Positions 1 through 5,609 of a stretch of 5,609 nucleotides of DNA are shown here, in pieces. The stretch spans positions 1-5,609 of the forward strand of contig JAEDNC010000053.1 in assembly GCA_016302705.1 (NCBI GenBank), in the 5' to 3' direction. The stretch comes from Bacilli bacterium (GTDB taxonomy: Bacteria; Bacillota_I; Bacilli_A; RFN20; CAG-826). Position 1 is the stretch's first letter. The number at the start of each line of letters is the position of its first letter. The notes beneath the pieces were generated by a model. It searched no databases, had not been told where the DNA came from, and saw nothing but the letters and a program-made list of their open reading frames with translations. Made by a program: the position numbers and the translations under genes.

Positions 1-87
1 AATTCTTTGGAAAGGATTAAGTGCTTACAAGGGGGTTATTTGTATAGTACTAGGTTCGAATATGAAATTAAAGACGAACGAGATTAG
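1..87 (+). CDS. atpH: possible 3' end of atpH (ATP synthase delta subunit), partial
   Basis: In the usual atp gene order, atpH precedes atpA, and frame 1 is open from the window edge to a TAG at 85-87. The 28 residues contain a Gly-Gly pair followed by a short polar/aromatic stretch, loosely like the C-terminal GG-beta-strand end of delta subunits. The rest of the delta signature does not match well and the tail after GG is short. If real, it overlaps the atpA start by 26 nt. Frame 2, in phase with atpA, is also open here, so the assignment rests mostly on gene order. Confidence 0.3.
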   Translation, partial: NSLERIKCLQGGYLYSTRFEYEIKDERD

Positions 88-1567
88 TGCTTTAATTAAA
101 GAACAAATTAAAAATTACCACCGTGAAATTGATAGCAGCGATGTCGGAACAGTTATTACTGTTGGCGACGGAATTGCTCTAGTTTATGGCTTAAGCGAAG
201 CTATGCTTGGTGAACTTTTATTATTCCCAAATGATATCTATGGTTTAGTTATGAACTTAGAAGTTGATCACGTTGGTGCTGTTTTATTAGGTGATGATTC
301 TTTAATTAAAGAAGGAGACGAAGTCAAACGTACAAAGAAAGTCATGGAAGTCCCTGTTGGCGACGAGTTACTTGGTAGAGTAGTTAACGCTTTAGGACAA
401 CCAATTGATGGACTTGGTCCAATTAATACTACAAAAGTACGTCCTATCGAAGTTATCGCTCCTGGTGTAATCACTCGTAAGAGTGTTGACACTCCACTAG
501 AAACTGGTATCACAATGATTGATGCCATTACTCCTATTGGTAGAGGACAAAGAGAACTTATCATCGGTGACCGTCAAACCGGAAAAACCGCGATTGCAAT
601 TGATACAATCATTAATCAAAAAGGTAAAGATGTTCTTTGTATCTATGTCGCTATTGGGCAAAAGAATTCAACGGTTGCTCAAATCGTTGATAAGCTTAAG
701 AGTCATGATGCGATGAGCTATACCCTTGTTGTTAGTGCAACCGCTAGCGAACCTGCTCCTATGCTATATGTTGCTCCATATAGCGGAGTGGCAATGGCAG
801 AAGAATGGATGCATCAAGGAAAAGATGTCTTAATCGTTTACGATGATTTAAGTAAACACGCTGTCAGTTATCGTACCTTATCTCTTTTGCTTAAGAGATC
901 CCCAGGTAGAGAAGCTTATCCAGGAGATGTTTTCTATCTCCATTCAAGATTACTTGAAAGAGCGTGTAAATTAGACGAAAAATATGGTGGTGGTAGTATT
1001 ACCGCTTTGCCAATTGTTGAAACTCAATCTGGCGATATCAGTGCCTATATTCCTACTAATGTCATTTCTATTACAGATGGACAAATTTTCTTAGTCACTG
1101 ATTTATTTAACGCTGGTCAAAGACCAGCAATTGACGCTGGCTTATCCGTTAGCCGTGTCGGTGGAGCCGCTCAAACTAAAGCGATGAAGCAAGTTGCCAG
1201 AAGCTTAAAGATTGATTTAGCAAGCTTTAATGAAATGAAATCCTTCTCACAATTTGGAAGCGACTTAGATGCTTCTACTGTCGCAATCTTAAAACATGGT
1301 GAAGCCTTGCTTGAAGTCTTAAAACAAACTCAATATAGTCCATATCCATTAGAGAAAGAAATCTTCTATCTCTTTATGGCTAAAAACAAATATCTCGATA
1401 ATCTCCCTAAACCAAAGATTAGCGAATATTTAGCAAGTGTCTATGAATACGTTAATAATTCAAATAAGAATCTATTAGATAGCATTGCTAGTAAAAAAGA
1501 AATCACTGATGAAGTTGAAAACAAATTAGTTGAACTTATTAACAAATATAACGAAATGCACGAATAG
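62..1567 (+). CDS. atpA: F1Fo ATP synthase subunit alpha
   Basis: This is the non-catalytic, nucleotide-binding alpha subunit of the cytoplasmic F1 hexamer (alpha3beta3), which works with beta to make ATP, or to hydrolyse it and pump ions. The 501-aa length is typical of the family. Visible features, in order: N-terminal helix that contacts delta; beta-barrel with GDGIALVYGL (about residues 35-44) and LGDDSLIKEGDEVKR; Walker A GDRQTGKT (169-176); Walker B VLIVYDD (256-262); the alpha/beta signature PAIDAGLSVS (355-364), followed at once by the conserved Arg365 of SRVGG, the expected arginine finger towards the beta site; and a helical C-terminal domain. The ATG at 62 is chosen because MKLKTNEIS is the family-like start. 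Its ribosome binding site is weak (AGGT at 52-55), and a G-rich AAGGGGG at 29-35 lies too far upstream to be normal. It is followed 7 nt later by atpG. No defects seen. Confidence 0.98.
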   Translation: MKLKTNEISALIKEQIKNYHREIDSSDVGTVITVGDGIALVYGLSEAMLGELLLFPNDIYGLVMNLEVDHVGAVLLGDDSLIKEGDEVKRTKKVMEVPVGDELLGRVVNALGQPIDGLGPINTTKVRPIEVIAPGVITRKSVDTPLETGITMIDAITPIGRGQRELIIGDRQTGKTAIAIDTIINQKGKDVLCIYVAIGQKNSTVAQIVDKLKSHDAMSYTLVVSATASEPAPMLYVAPYSGVAMAEEWMHQGKDVLIVYDDLSKHAVSYRTLSLLLKRSPGREAYPGDVFYLHSRLLERACKLDEKYGGGSITALPIVETQSGDISAYIPTNVISITDGQIFLVTDLFNAGQRPAIDAGLSVSRVGGAAQTKAMKQVARSLKIDLASFNEMKSFSQFGSDLDASTVAILKHGEALLEVLKQTQYSPYPLEKEIFYLFMAKNKYLDNLPKPKISEYLASVYEYVNNSNKNLLDSIASKKEITDEVENKLVELINKYNEMHE

Positions 1568-1574
1568 GTAATTT

Positions 1575-2416
1575 ATGTCTCAAAACGTTGTCAAAATTAA
1601 ATCGAGAATTAAATCTGTTAGCGGTGCTTATAAAGTCACAAGCGCGATGAAACTCGTCTCGACTGTTAAACTTAAGCAGTGGAGAAATAAGATGCTCGCT
1701 AATAAAGAATACACTACAGAACTAGATGAAGTAGCAAATCTCCTTTTGACATTCTCAAAAAAGACAAAATCACCATATTTAGCAAAAGAAAATACAACAA
1801 ATAAGAAATTATTCTTAATTGTTTCTTCTACATTAGGATTATGTGGAAGTTATAACAACAACATCTTCAAAGTCTCGGACGCTAATATCTCTAAGGATGA
1901 TGAAGCGATTATCCTTGGTCAAAAAGGTATAGCACACTACGAAAATGATGACTTTAAAATCGTGGAAGGTTTCTCAGAAGATTATTCCATTAATAACAAA
2001 GCAATCATTGAAAAAATGGCGGACTTATTCTCAAAGAATATGAAAAAGGAACTTATTCTGAAATTCACATCATCTATTCAGAATATAAGAACTCCCTTAT
2101 TTTCCTTGCAAAAGACTACCAACTCTTGCCTTTGAAAATTGATGAAAAGGAAACTAATGCTTATCCTCCAATTATGGAACCAAGCAACGAAGAACTTGTA
2201 AAAACATTAGTCCCATTTTATGTCAAAGCCGCTCTTCACTCTAGATTATTAGAAAGTGAAGTTTGCGAACAAGGTGCAAGAAGTAACGCGATGGAAAACG
2301 CCACTAATAACGCTAAAGACTTACTTGAAGAATTACAAATTGAATTTAATAAAGCTCGTCAAGCTTCAATCACTCAAGAAATTACCGAGATTGTCGCAGC
2401 GAGTAAAGCCGTATAA
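1575..2416 (+). CDS. atpG: F1Fo ATP synthase subunit gamma, interrupted by a -1 frameshift
   Basis: Gamma is the central rotor shaft of F1, coupling c-ring rotation to the beta catalytic sites. Frame 3 (ATG 1575) encodes the N-terminal coiled-coil helix, with SRIKSV and TSAMKLVSTVKL near residues 10-33, and the Rossmann-like middle with GLCGSYNNN (88-96). It runs to a TGA at 2133-2135, giving 186 aa whose last ~28 residues do not look like gamma. Frame 2 carries the continuation: IIYSEYKN, QLLP, then the C-terminal helix NAMENATNNA and ARQASITQEITEIV, ending at TAA 2414-2416. Joining the frames by -1 at the AAA AAG run (2043-2048) gives 280 aa, the normal length. Frame 2 is closed by a TGA at 2009-2011, so the shift must lie between about 2012 and 2133; homology fits best at 2042-2048. 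Both ends of gamma form its coiled coil, so neither fragment should work alone. It could be programmed recoding, a pseudogene, or a sequencing error. Confidence 0.9.
2042..2085 (+). other. candidate -1 frameshift site: G AAA AAG plus downstream hairpin in atpG
   Basis: The zero-frame codons ATG AAA AAG end at 2048. Slipping back one base at AAG re-pairs tRNA-Lys on AAA (2045-2047) and continues with GGA ACT in the frame that keeps gamma homology. The heptamer G AAA AAG (2042-2048) differs from the efficient dnaX-type A AAA AAG by its first base. After a 5-nt spacer (2049-2053) there is an exact 9-bp inverted repeat, TATTCTGAA (2054-2062) and TTCAGAATA (2077-2085), with a 14-nt loop. The stem has only two G-C pairs, so it is weak. 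It arises partly from two Tyr-Ser-Glu codon triplets whose TTCTGAA and TTCAGAA cores are each other's reverse complement. No upstream Shine-Dalgarno-like stimulator is seen. A lost A from an original A6 is the simpler explanation. Confidence 0.35.
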
Positions 2417-2422
2417 GGAGGG
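2414..2422 (+). promoter_or_regulatory. strong ribosome binding site of atpD, overlapping the atpG stop
   Basis: TAAGGAGGG is nearly a full complement of the 16S anti-Shine-Dalgarno and lies 7 nt before the ATG at 2430. Its first three bases are the atpG stop codon, so termination on atpG delivers ribosomes onto the beta-subunit start. It is far stronger than the sites of atpA or atpG. It also fixes the atpD start at 2430 rather than the in-frame ATG at 2256, which would add 58 residues read out of atpG. Confidence 0.85.
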
Positions 2423-2429
2423 TTTGAAT

Positions 2430-3842
2430 ATGAAAGAAAAACCAGTCATTAAAGGAAGAATTGTCCAAGCAGTAGGACCAATTGTCGACGTTGAATTTAA
2501 AGATCAACATCTTCCAGAATTATTGACCGCTTTAACTATTAAATTACCTAGTGGTAATGTTTTAACCGTTGAAGTTGCTCAACATATTGGAGATGACGTT
2601 GTTAGAACCGTTGCTATGGGACCAACTGAAGGCTTGGTTAGAGGCCTTGAAGTCGTTTCTTTAGAGCACCCAATTGAAGTTCCTGTTGGAAGAGCAACAT
2701 TAGGAAGAATGTTTAATGTTCTCGGTGAACCAATTGATGGAATGGAATTAGGCGAAGTTAAAGATGCGAAAAAGATGTCTATTCATAGAAACCCACCAAA
2801 GTTTAAAGACCAATCAGTTAAAACTGAAATCTTTGAAACAGGTATTAAAGTTATTGATCTCCTTTGTCCATATGTTAGAGGTGGTAAAATTGGATTATTC
2901 GGTGGTGCCGGTGTTGGTAAAACTGTTTTAATTCAAGAATTAATGAACAACATCGCTAACGAAAAAGGTGGTATCTCTGTTTTCGCCGGTGTCGGTGAAA
3001 GAAGTAGAGAAGGAAATGACTTATATTACGAAATGAAAGAGAGTGGTGTTCTTTCTAAAACCGCCCTTATCTTTGGACAAATGAACGAACCACCAGGAGC
3101 TCGTATGAGAGTCGGCTTATCTGGTTTAACCATGGCGGAATATTTCCGTGATTATGAACATACTGATGTTTTGTTATTTATTGATAACATTTTTAGATTT
3201 ACCCAAGCTGGTAGCGAAGTCTCCGCCCTTTTAGGACGTATGCCTTCTGCTGTTGGTTATCAACCAACACTTGCCACTGAAATGGGACAACTTCAAGAGA
3301 GAATTACTTCCACTAAAGATGGTTCTATTACCTCAGTTCAAGCAATTTACGTTCCTGCTGATGACTTAACTGACCCAGCTCCAGCAACTGCCTTCTCTCA
3401 CTTAGATGCTAAAACGGTTTTGGACCGTTCTACAGCAGCGTTAGGCATTTATCCAGCTGTTGACCCACTTAACTCATCTTCGACTGCTCTAGACCCACAA
3501 ATCGTTGGTAAAGAACATTATGAAGTAGCTCGTGGAGTTATTGAAATTCTTGAAAGATATAAAGAACTCAGTGATATTATCGCCATCTTAGGTATGGACG
3601 AATTATCAGACGAAGATAAAAAGATTGTTGAAAGAGCAAGAAGAATTCGTAACTTCCTCTCTCAACCATTCCACGTTGCTTCTCACTTTAACGGCATTCC
3701 TGGCATCTACGTTAAAGTTGAAGACACAGTTAGAAGCTTCAAAGCCATTCTTAATGGTGAAGCAGATGACTTACCAGAAGTTGCCTTCCTTTATGTTGGC
3801 ACAATTGAAGAAGCTAGAGCTAAAGCGGAGTCACTTAAATAA
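2430..3842 (+). CDS. atpD: F1Fo ATP synthase subunit beta (catalytic)
   Basis: Beta holds the three catalytic sites of F1, where ADP and phosphate are joined or ATP is hydrolysed. The 470-aa length is typical. In order: N-terminal beta-barrel starting KGRIVQAVGPIVDVEF; Walker A GGAGVGKT (158-165); GVGERSREGND with the catalytic Glu190 (187-197); Walker B with LLFIDNIFR (248-256); the signature PAVDPLNSSS (342-351); and the DELSDED motif (390-396) in the C-terminal domain, the loop that contacts epsilon and gamma during regulation. All key residues are present. The reading frame is open far upstream, but the start at 2430 has the AGGAGG site and the family N-terminus. Its stop overlaps the atpC start by one base (TAATG), suggesting translational coupling. 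No anomalies seen. Confidence 0.98.
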   Translation: MKEKPVIKGRIVQAVGPIVDVEFKDQHLPELLTALTIKLPSGNVLTVEVAQHIGDDVVRTVAMGPTEGLVRGLEVVSLEHPIEVPVGRATLGRMFNVLGEPIDGMELGEVKDAKKMSIHRNPPKFKDQSVKTEIFETGIKVIDLLCPYVRGGKIGLFGGAGVGKTVLIQELMNNIANEKGGISVFAGVGERSREGNDLYYEMKESGVLSKTALIFGQMNEPPGARMRVGLSGLTMAEYFRDYEHTDVLLFIDNIFRFTQAGSEVSALLGRMPSAVGYQPTLATEMGQLQERITSTKDGSITSVQAIYVPADDLTDPAPATAFSHLDAKTVLDRSTAALGIYPAVDPLNSSSTALDPQIVGKEHYEVARGVIEILERYKELSDIIAILGMDELSDEDKKIVERARRIRNFLSQPFHVASHFNGIPGIYVKVEDTVRSFKAILNGEADDLPEVAFLYVGTIEEARAKAESLK

Positions 3843-4249
3843 TGGATAAAACTTTTAAAGTTAAAATCTATACACCTTATGGACTTTACTTAAACACTGA
3901 AGCCGATTTTTTGTCGACCACTTCAGCGGTTGGAGTAATTGGTATTCTTCCAAATCACGCTCCTCTTATTTCTACCTTAGAAATATCTAAACTCGTAATT
4001 AAAAGAGAAAGCGATGAGAAGATTTACGCTAGTGGAGGTGGGGTTATTAACATTAAAAAAGACCATTCAGTAACTTTGTTACTAGAATCTATCGAAAGAC
4101 AAGATGAAATCAACCTCGAACGCGCTCTTGCTTCTAAAAAGAGAGCTGAGGAAAGACTTAGCGAAAAAAATGATGAAATTGACGTTAAGCGTGCAAAGGC
4201 AAGTTTACTTCGTGCATTGAATCGTATTAATGTTAGTGATAAAAATTAA
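3842..4249 (+). CDS. atpC: F1Fo ATP synthase subunit epsilon
   Basis: Epsilon sits on the gamma foot against the c-ring; it couples rotation and can inhibit ATP hydrolysis by extending its C-terminal helices. The 135-aa length is normal for the two-domain form. The N-terminal beta-sandwich includes VGVIGILPNHAPLIS (about 30-44) and the glycine-rich strand ASGGGVI (63-69). The C-terminal helical hairpin (about 87-130) is complete and contains IDVKRA (113-118), a match to the I/L-D-x-x-R-A motif by which Bacillus-type epsilon binds ATP. This suggests an ATP-sensing brake, although affinity cannot be read from sequence. The start overlaps the atpD stop by one base, with GGAG at 3827-3830 as a likely ribosome site inside atpD. 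It is the last atp gene here. Confidence 0.95.
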   Translation: MDKTFKVKIYTPYGLYLNTEADFLSTTSAVGVIGILPNHAPLISTLEISKLVIKRESDEKIYASGGGVINIKKDHSVTLLLESIERQDEINLERALASKKRAEERLSEKNDEIDVKRAKASLLRALNRINVSDKN

Positions 4250-4251
4250 AT

Positions 4252-4258
4252 AGGAGGA
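4252..4258 (+). promoter_or_regulatory. ribosome binding site of ppa
   Basis: AGGAGGA lies in the 15-nt gap after the atpC stop, with 6 nt between it and the ATG at 4265. It supports that start and independent, strong initiation of ppa on the atp operon messenger. The gap is too short to hold a terminator or promoter. Confidence 0.8.
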
Positions 4259-4264
4259 TATCTT

Positions 4265-4825
4265 ATGCACCCATGGCATGATGTCAAGGCTTCTAGAGTG
4301 ACGCCTGATCGCTTTTTAGCGCTTATTGAAATCTCTAAAGCTAGTAAAAACAAATATGAACTTGATAAGGAAACTGGTCACTTAATGCTTGACCGTGTTT
4401 TGTTCACAAGTACTCACTATCCACAAAACTATGGATTTATCCCTAGAACATATGCAAGAGATTATGACCCTCTTGATGTCTTAGTCCTTTGTAGTGAATC
4501 GATTATTCCAATGAGCTTTGTTGAATGTAAACCAATCGGAGTTCTTATCATGAAAGATAACGGCTTATTCGATGAAAAGATTATTGCCGTTCCACTTAAT
4601 GATCCATTCTACTCCCCATACGATAACATCACTGATATCCCTTCTCATATCATGGATGAAATCAAACACTTCTTCGCAGTGTATAAAACTTTAGAAGGAA
4701 AATCCACTGCGATTAACGAAGTCAAAGATGTAGAAGCTGCTAAAGAGATTATCGCTGATTGTATTAAAGAATATAAGGCGATTATTGAACCAAAATATTT
4801 AGCAGAACGTAGGGCTAGAGGATAA
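4265..4825 (+). CDS. ppa: inorganic pyrophosphatase, family I (soluble)
   Basis: This cytoplasmic Mg2+-dependent enzyme hydrolyses pyrophosphate to two phosphates, pulling biosynthetic reactions forward. The 186 aa compare with about 175 in E. coli, mainly from a short C-terminal extension. The family signature is DYDPLDV (66-72), supplying metal ligands Asp66, Asp68 and Asp71. By alignment from memory with the E. coli enzyme, the other active-site residues are present: Glu22, Lys30, Glu32, Arg44, Tyr52 and Tyr56 (in YPQNYGF), Asp98, Asp103, Lys105, and Tyr140-Lys141 in the VYK motif. It is not the family II DHH-type enzyme typical of Bacillus subtilis. It follows atpC by 15 nt and precedes trmL by 2 nt, so it appears to be part of the atp transcription unit. 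The gene symbol reflects the family; all evidence is consistent. Confidence 0.96.
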   Translation: MHPWHDVKASRVTPDRFLALIEISKASKNKYELDKETGHLMLDRVLFTSTHYPQNYGFIPRTYARDYDPLDVLVLCSESIIPMSFVECKPIGVLIMKDNGLFDEKIIAVPLNDPFYSPYDNITDIPSHIMDEIKHFFAVYKTLEGKSTAINEVKDVEAAKEIIADCIKEYKAIIEPKYLAERRARG

Positions 4826-4827
4826 AG

Positions 4828-5352
4828 ATGATTCACATCGTCTTATATCAGCCAGAAAAACCACAAAATACTGGGAACATAATGAGAACATGTGTTGCAA
4901 TTAATGCAACACTTGACATCATTGGTCCCCTCTCTTTTTCTTTGGATGAGAAAGCTCTCAAAAGAGCAGGGATGGACTATATAGAAAGTTTGAAACTGAA
5001 TTATTATCCGAATTACGAAGCCTATTTAAAAGCATATCCAAATGCGGATACATATTACGTGAGTAGATATTCAAACAAAGTATATTCAACGTTTGATTTT
5101 GCTTCATCTACATTCAAAGACATTTTCTTAATGTTTGGTAGAGAATCAACTGGAATTCCTCATGATATTCTTAGAGCTAATCCAAACCGATTATTAAGAA
5201 TTCCAATGGTCCCAGAAGCAAGGAGCTTGAATTTATCTAACTCAGTAGCGATCGTGGTCTATGAAGTATTAAGGCAACAGAAGTTTATAAATCTCTCAAC
5301 TTCTGAAGCAATTAAAGGTGAAGATTTCTTAATTAATGAAGTAAAAAAATAA
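4828..5352 (+). CDS. trmL: tRNA (cytidine/uridine-34-2'-O)-methyltransferase TrmL (SPOUT family)
   Basis: TrmL uses S-adenosylmethionine to 2'-O-methylate the wobble nucleotide 34 of two tRNA-Leu species, improving decoding. SPOUT enzymes act as homodimers with a C-terminal trefoil knot. The three family motifs are visible: NTGNIMRTC (14-22); LMFGRESTGIP (101-111); and the knot region from RIPM (124-127) through ARSLNLSNSVAI (131-142), where the cofactor binds. At 174 aa it is somewhat longer than the ~157-aa E. coli protein because of a charged C-terminal tail after residue ~155. The start lies 2 nt after the ppa stop, with AGAGGAT (4817-4823) inside ppa as its ribosome site, so it is probably translationally coupled. 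It has no evident functional link to ATP synthase. In Firmicutes, homologues are often called CspR. It is the last gene before a terminator. Confidence 0.94.
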   Translation: MIHIVLYQPEKPQNTGNIMRTCVAINATLDIIGPLSFSLDEKALKRAGMDYIESLKLNYYPNYEAYLKAYPNADTYYVSRYSNKVYSTFDFASSTFKDIFLMFGRESTGIPHDILRANPNRLLRIPMVPEARSLNLSNSVAIVVYEVLRQQKFINLSTSEAIKGEDFLINEVKK

Positions 5353-5384
5353 GAAAAAATTGTTCATAGTGTCAAAAAATAGCA

Positions 5385-5411
5385 TTTATATATACATAAA
5401 GTATATATAAA
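5385..5411 (+). repeat. perfect 11-bp inverted repeat (hairpin) just after trmL
   Basis: TTTATATATAC (5385-5395) and GTATATATAAA (5401-5411) are exact reverse complements around a 5-nt ATAAA loop. No T run follows on the + strand, so it is not a canonical terminator in that direction. It could be an mRNA 3'-end stabilising hairpin, a protein-binding palindrome, or an extrudable AT-rich cruciform. The low-complexity TA core makes a chance origin easier. Confidence 0.6.
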
Positions 5412-5425
5412 ATAAAAAATGAAAT

Positions 5426-5458
5426 AAATCCAGAATAAAAAAATATTTTGGATTTTTT
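5426..5458 (+). terminator. intrinsic terminator of the atp-ppa-trmL operon
   Basis: AAATCCAGAATA (5426-5437) pairs with TATTTTGGATTT (5444-5455) to give a 12-bp stem with one G-U pair and an A6 loop (5438-5443). The T run 5453-5458 overlaps the stem end. This is the first hairpin with a T run after trmL, about 75 nt past its stop, so it is the likely end of the transcript. The stem is A+T-rich but long. The A-rich flank on the left could also let it work in reverse. Confidence 0.72.
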
Positions 5459-5463
5459 AATTA

Positions 5464-5488
5464 TTATTTATTACAAAGTAATAAATAA
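5464..5488 (+). repeat. perfect 11-bp inverted repeat with 3-nt loop
   Basis: TTATTTATTAC (5464-5474) and GTAATAAATAA (5478-5488) are exact reverse complements around AAA. It begins 6 nt after the terminator and ends 18 nt before the -35-like element at 5507. It has no T tail on the + strand. Given its place just upstream of a promoter, it could be an operator palindrome, but nothing in the sequence names a regulator. Confidence 0.55.
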
Positions 5489-5506
5489 AAATGTTGAGCA
5501 AATCTA

Positions 5507-5534
5507 TTGACTTATTTTAAAAAAAGAATAGAAT
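5507..5534 (+). promoter_or_regulatory. candidate sigma-A promoter facing out of the window
   Basis: TTGACT (5507-5512) and TAGAAT (5529-5534) each match the -35/-10 consensus at five of six positions, separated by 16 nt. Transcription would start near 5541. AT-rich DNA yields false promoters easily. The support here is the -35 match, the near-standard spacing, and the position after an operon terminator and before a second hairpin. Confidence 0.5.
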
Positions 5535-5540
5535 ATAGTG

Positions 5541-5608
5541 CACATCAATTAATTACCAATAACGGCTAAAATAAAACTCGGAAGATTTGTTCAACCGAGT
5601 TATTTTTT
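5541..5608 (+). ncRNA. possible ~65-70 nt transcript: small RNA or terminated leader
   Basis: This is the interval between the expected start of the 5507-5534 promoter and the T run of the last hairpin. It contains no convincing open reading frame: the first ~33 nt are A-rich and unstructured by eye, and the remainder is the hairpin. Two readings fit equally: a short independent RNA, or an attenuated 5' leader for a gene right of the window. I recognise no known riboswitch or T-box consensus in it. Confidence 0.3.
5575..5608 (+). terminator. intrinsic terminator-like hairpin at the window edge, possibly bidirectional
   Basis: AACTCGG (5575-5581) pairs with CCGAGTT (5595-5601) around a 13-nt loop, followed by ATTTTTT (5602-5608). 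The stem is the most G+C-rich structure in the tail. On the - strand the same stem is followed by TTATTTTAG, so it could also end a leftward gene lying beyond the window. Which strand it serves cannot be settled from what is shown. Confidence 0.68.
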
Positions 5609-5609
5609 A

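Noticed and set aside
268..564. 98-codon open frame on the - strand inside atpA
   Set aside because: It lies wholly antisense to well-conserved alpha coding sequence and shows no domain, ribosome site or composition of its own.
519..716. 65-codon open frame on the + strand inside atpA
   Set aside because: It is out of phase with a strongly conserved gene (Walker A region); a shadow frame.
2133..2135. TGA read as Trp (Mycoplasma code) to explain the atpG break
   Set aside because: Reading through this TGA stays in the wrong frame and does not restore gamma homology. The Trp codons in the recognised genes are all TGG.
2256..2429. 58-residue N-terminal extension of atpD
   Set aside because: It translates the end of atpG in another frame. 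The ATG at 2430 has a strong ribosome site and the family N-terminus.
3625..3849. 74-codon open frame at the end of atpD
   Set aside because: Out of phase with conserved beta C-terminal coding sequence; no independent signal.
4645..4836. 63-codon open frame on the - strand over ppa
   Set aside because: Antisense shadow of an intact pyrophosphatase gene.
4892..4912. Exact 8-bp inverted repeat GTGTTGCA / TGCAACAC near the start of trmL
   Set aside because: Comparable 7-8 bp hairpins occur in other genes here (1112-1128 in atpA, 3251-3269 in atpD) and follow from conserved codons; no T run or regulatory context.
5347..5375. Consensus TTGACA on the - strand (5370-5375) as an antisense promoter into trmL
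   Set aside because: The hexamer at the right distance (TTATTT) is a poor -10 match, and no - strand gene lies downstream.
5491..5520. Nine-codon frame starting ATG TTG AGC before the promoter
   Set aside because: No ribosome site, too short, and it overlaps the -35 element.

Overview
The window is the 3' half of an F1Fo ATP synthase operon with two housekeeping genes appended to it, all on the + strand. It is AT-rich: Lys is mostly AAA, Arg mostly AGA or CGT, Pro mostly CCA. The three Trp codons in the recognised genes (in atpA, atpG and ppa) are all TGG, and every gene ends in TAA or TAG, so the standard bacterial code (11) fits better than the Mycoplasma code. A family I pyrophosphatase, a Bacillus-type epsilon subunit and near-perfect AGGAGG ribosome binding sites suggest a low-GC Firmicute or deep-branching Mollicute relative, such as an Acholeplasma-, RF39- or Erysipelotrichia-like bacterium. 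That placement is inference, not a measured phylogeny.

Layout: 1-87 may hold the last codons of atpH (delta). Then come atpA (alpha, 62-1567), atpG (gamma, 1575-2416), atpD (beta, 2430-3842), atpC (epsilon, 3842-4249), ppa (soluble inorganic pyrophosphatase, 4265-4825) and trmL (tRNA wobble ribose methyltransferase, 4828-5352). Gaps are 16 nt or less, with a 1-nt overlap at atpD/atpC, so this reads as one transcription unit. Alpha, beta, gamma and epsilon form the soluble F1 motor. PPase removes pyrophosphate and returns phosphate, which is metabolically adjacent to ATP turnover. TrmL modifies tRNA-Leu and looks like a co-transcribed passenger.

The main anomaly is in atpG. Its reading frame is broken, and full gamma homology needs a -1 shift near 2042-2048. 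The broken site carries an AAA AAG run followed, 5 nt later, by an exact 9-bp inverted repeat. This could be programmed frameshifting, a real one-base deletion, or a sequencing error in an A run. The single missing A is the simplest explanation.

The 257-nt tail (5353-5609) has no credible gene but is dense in structure. It holds three consecutive long, AT-rich hairpins (the middle one a good intrinsic terminator for the operon), then a sigma-A-like promoter, then a second terminator-like hairpin at the window edge. The promoter and last hairpin together would make a transcript of roughly 65-70 nt, which is either a small RNA or a terminated leader for a gene beyond the window.
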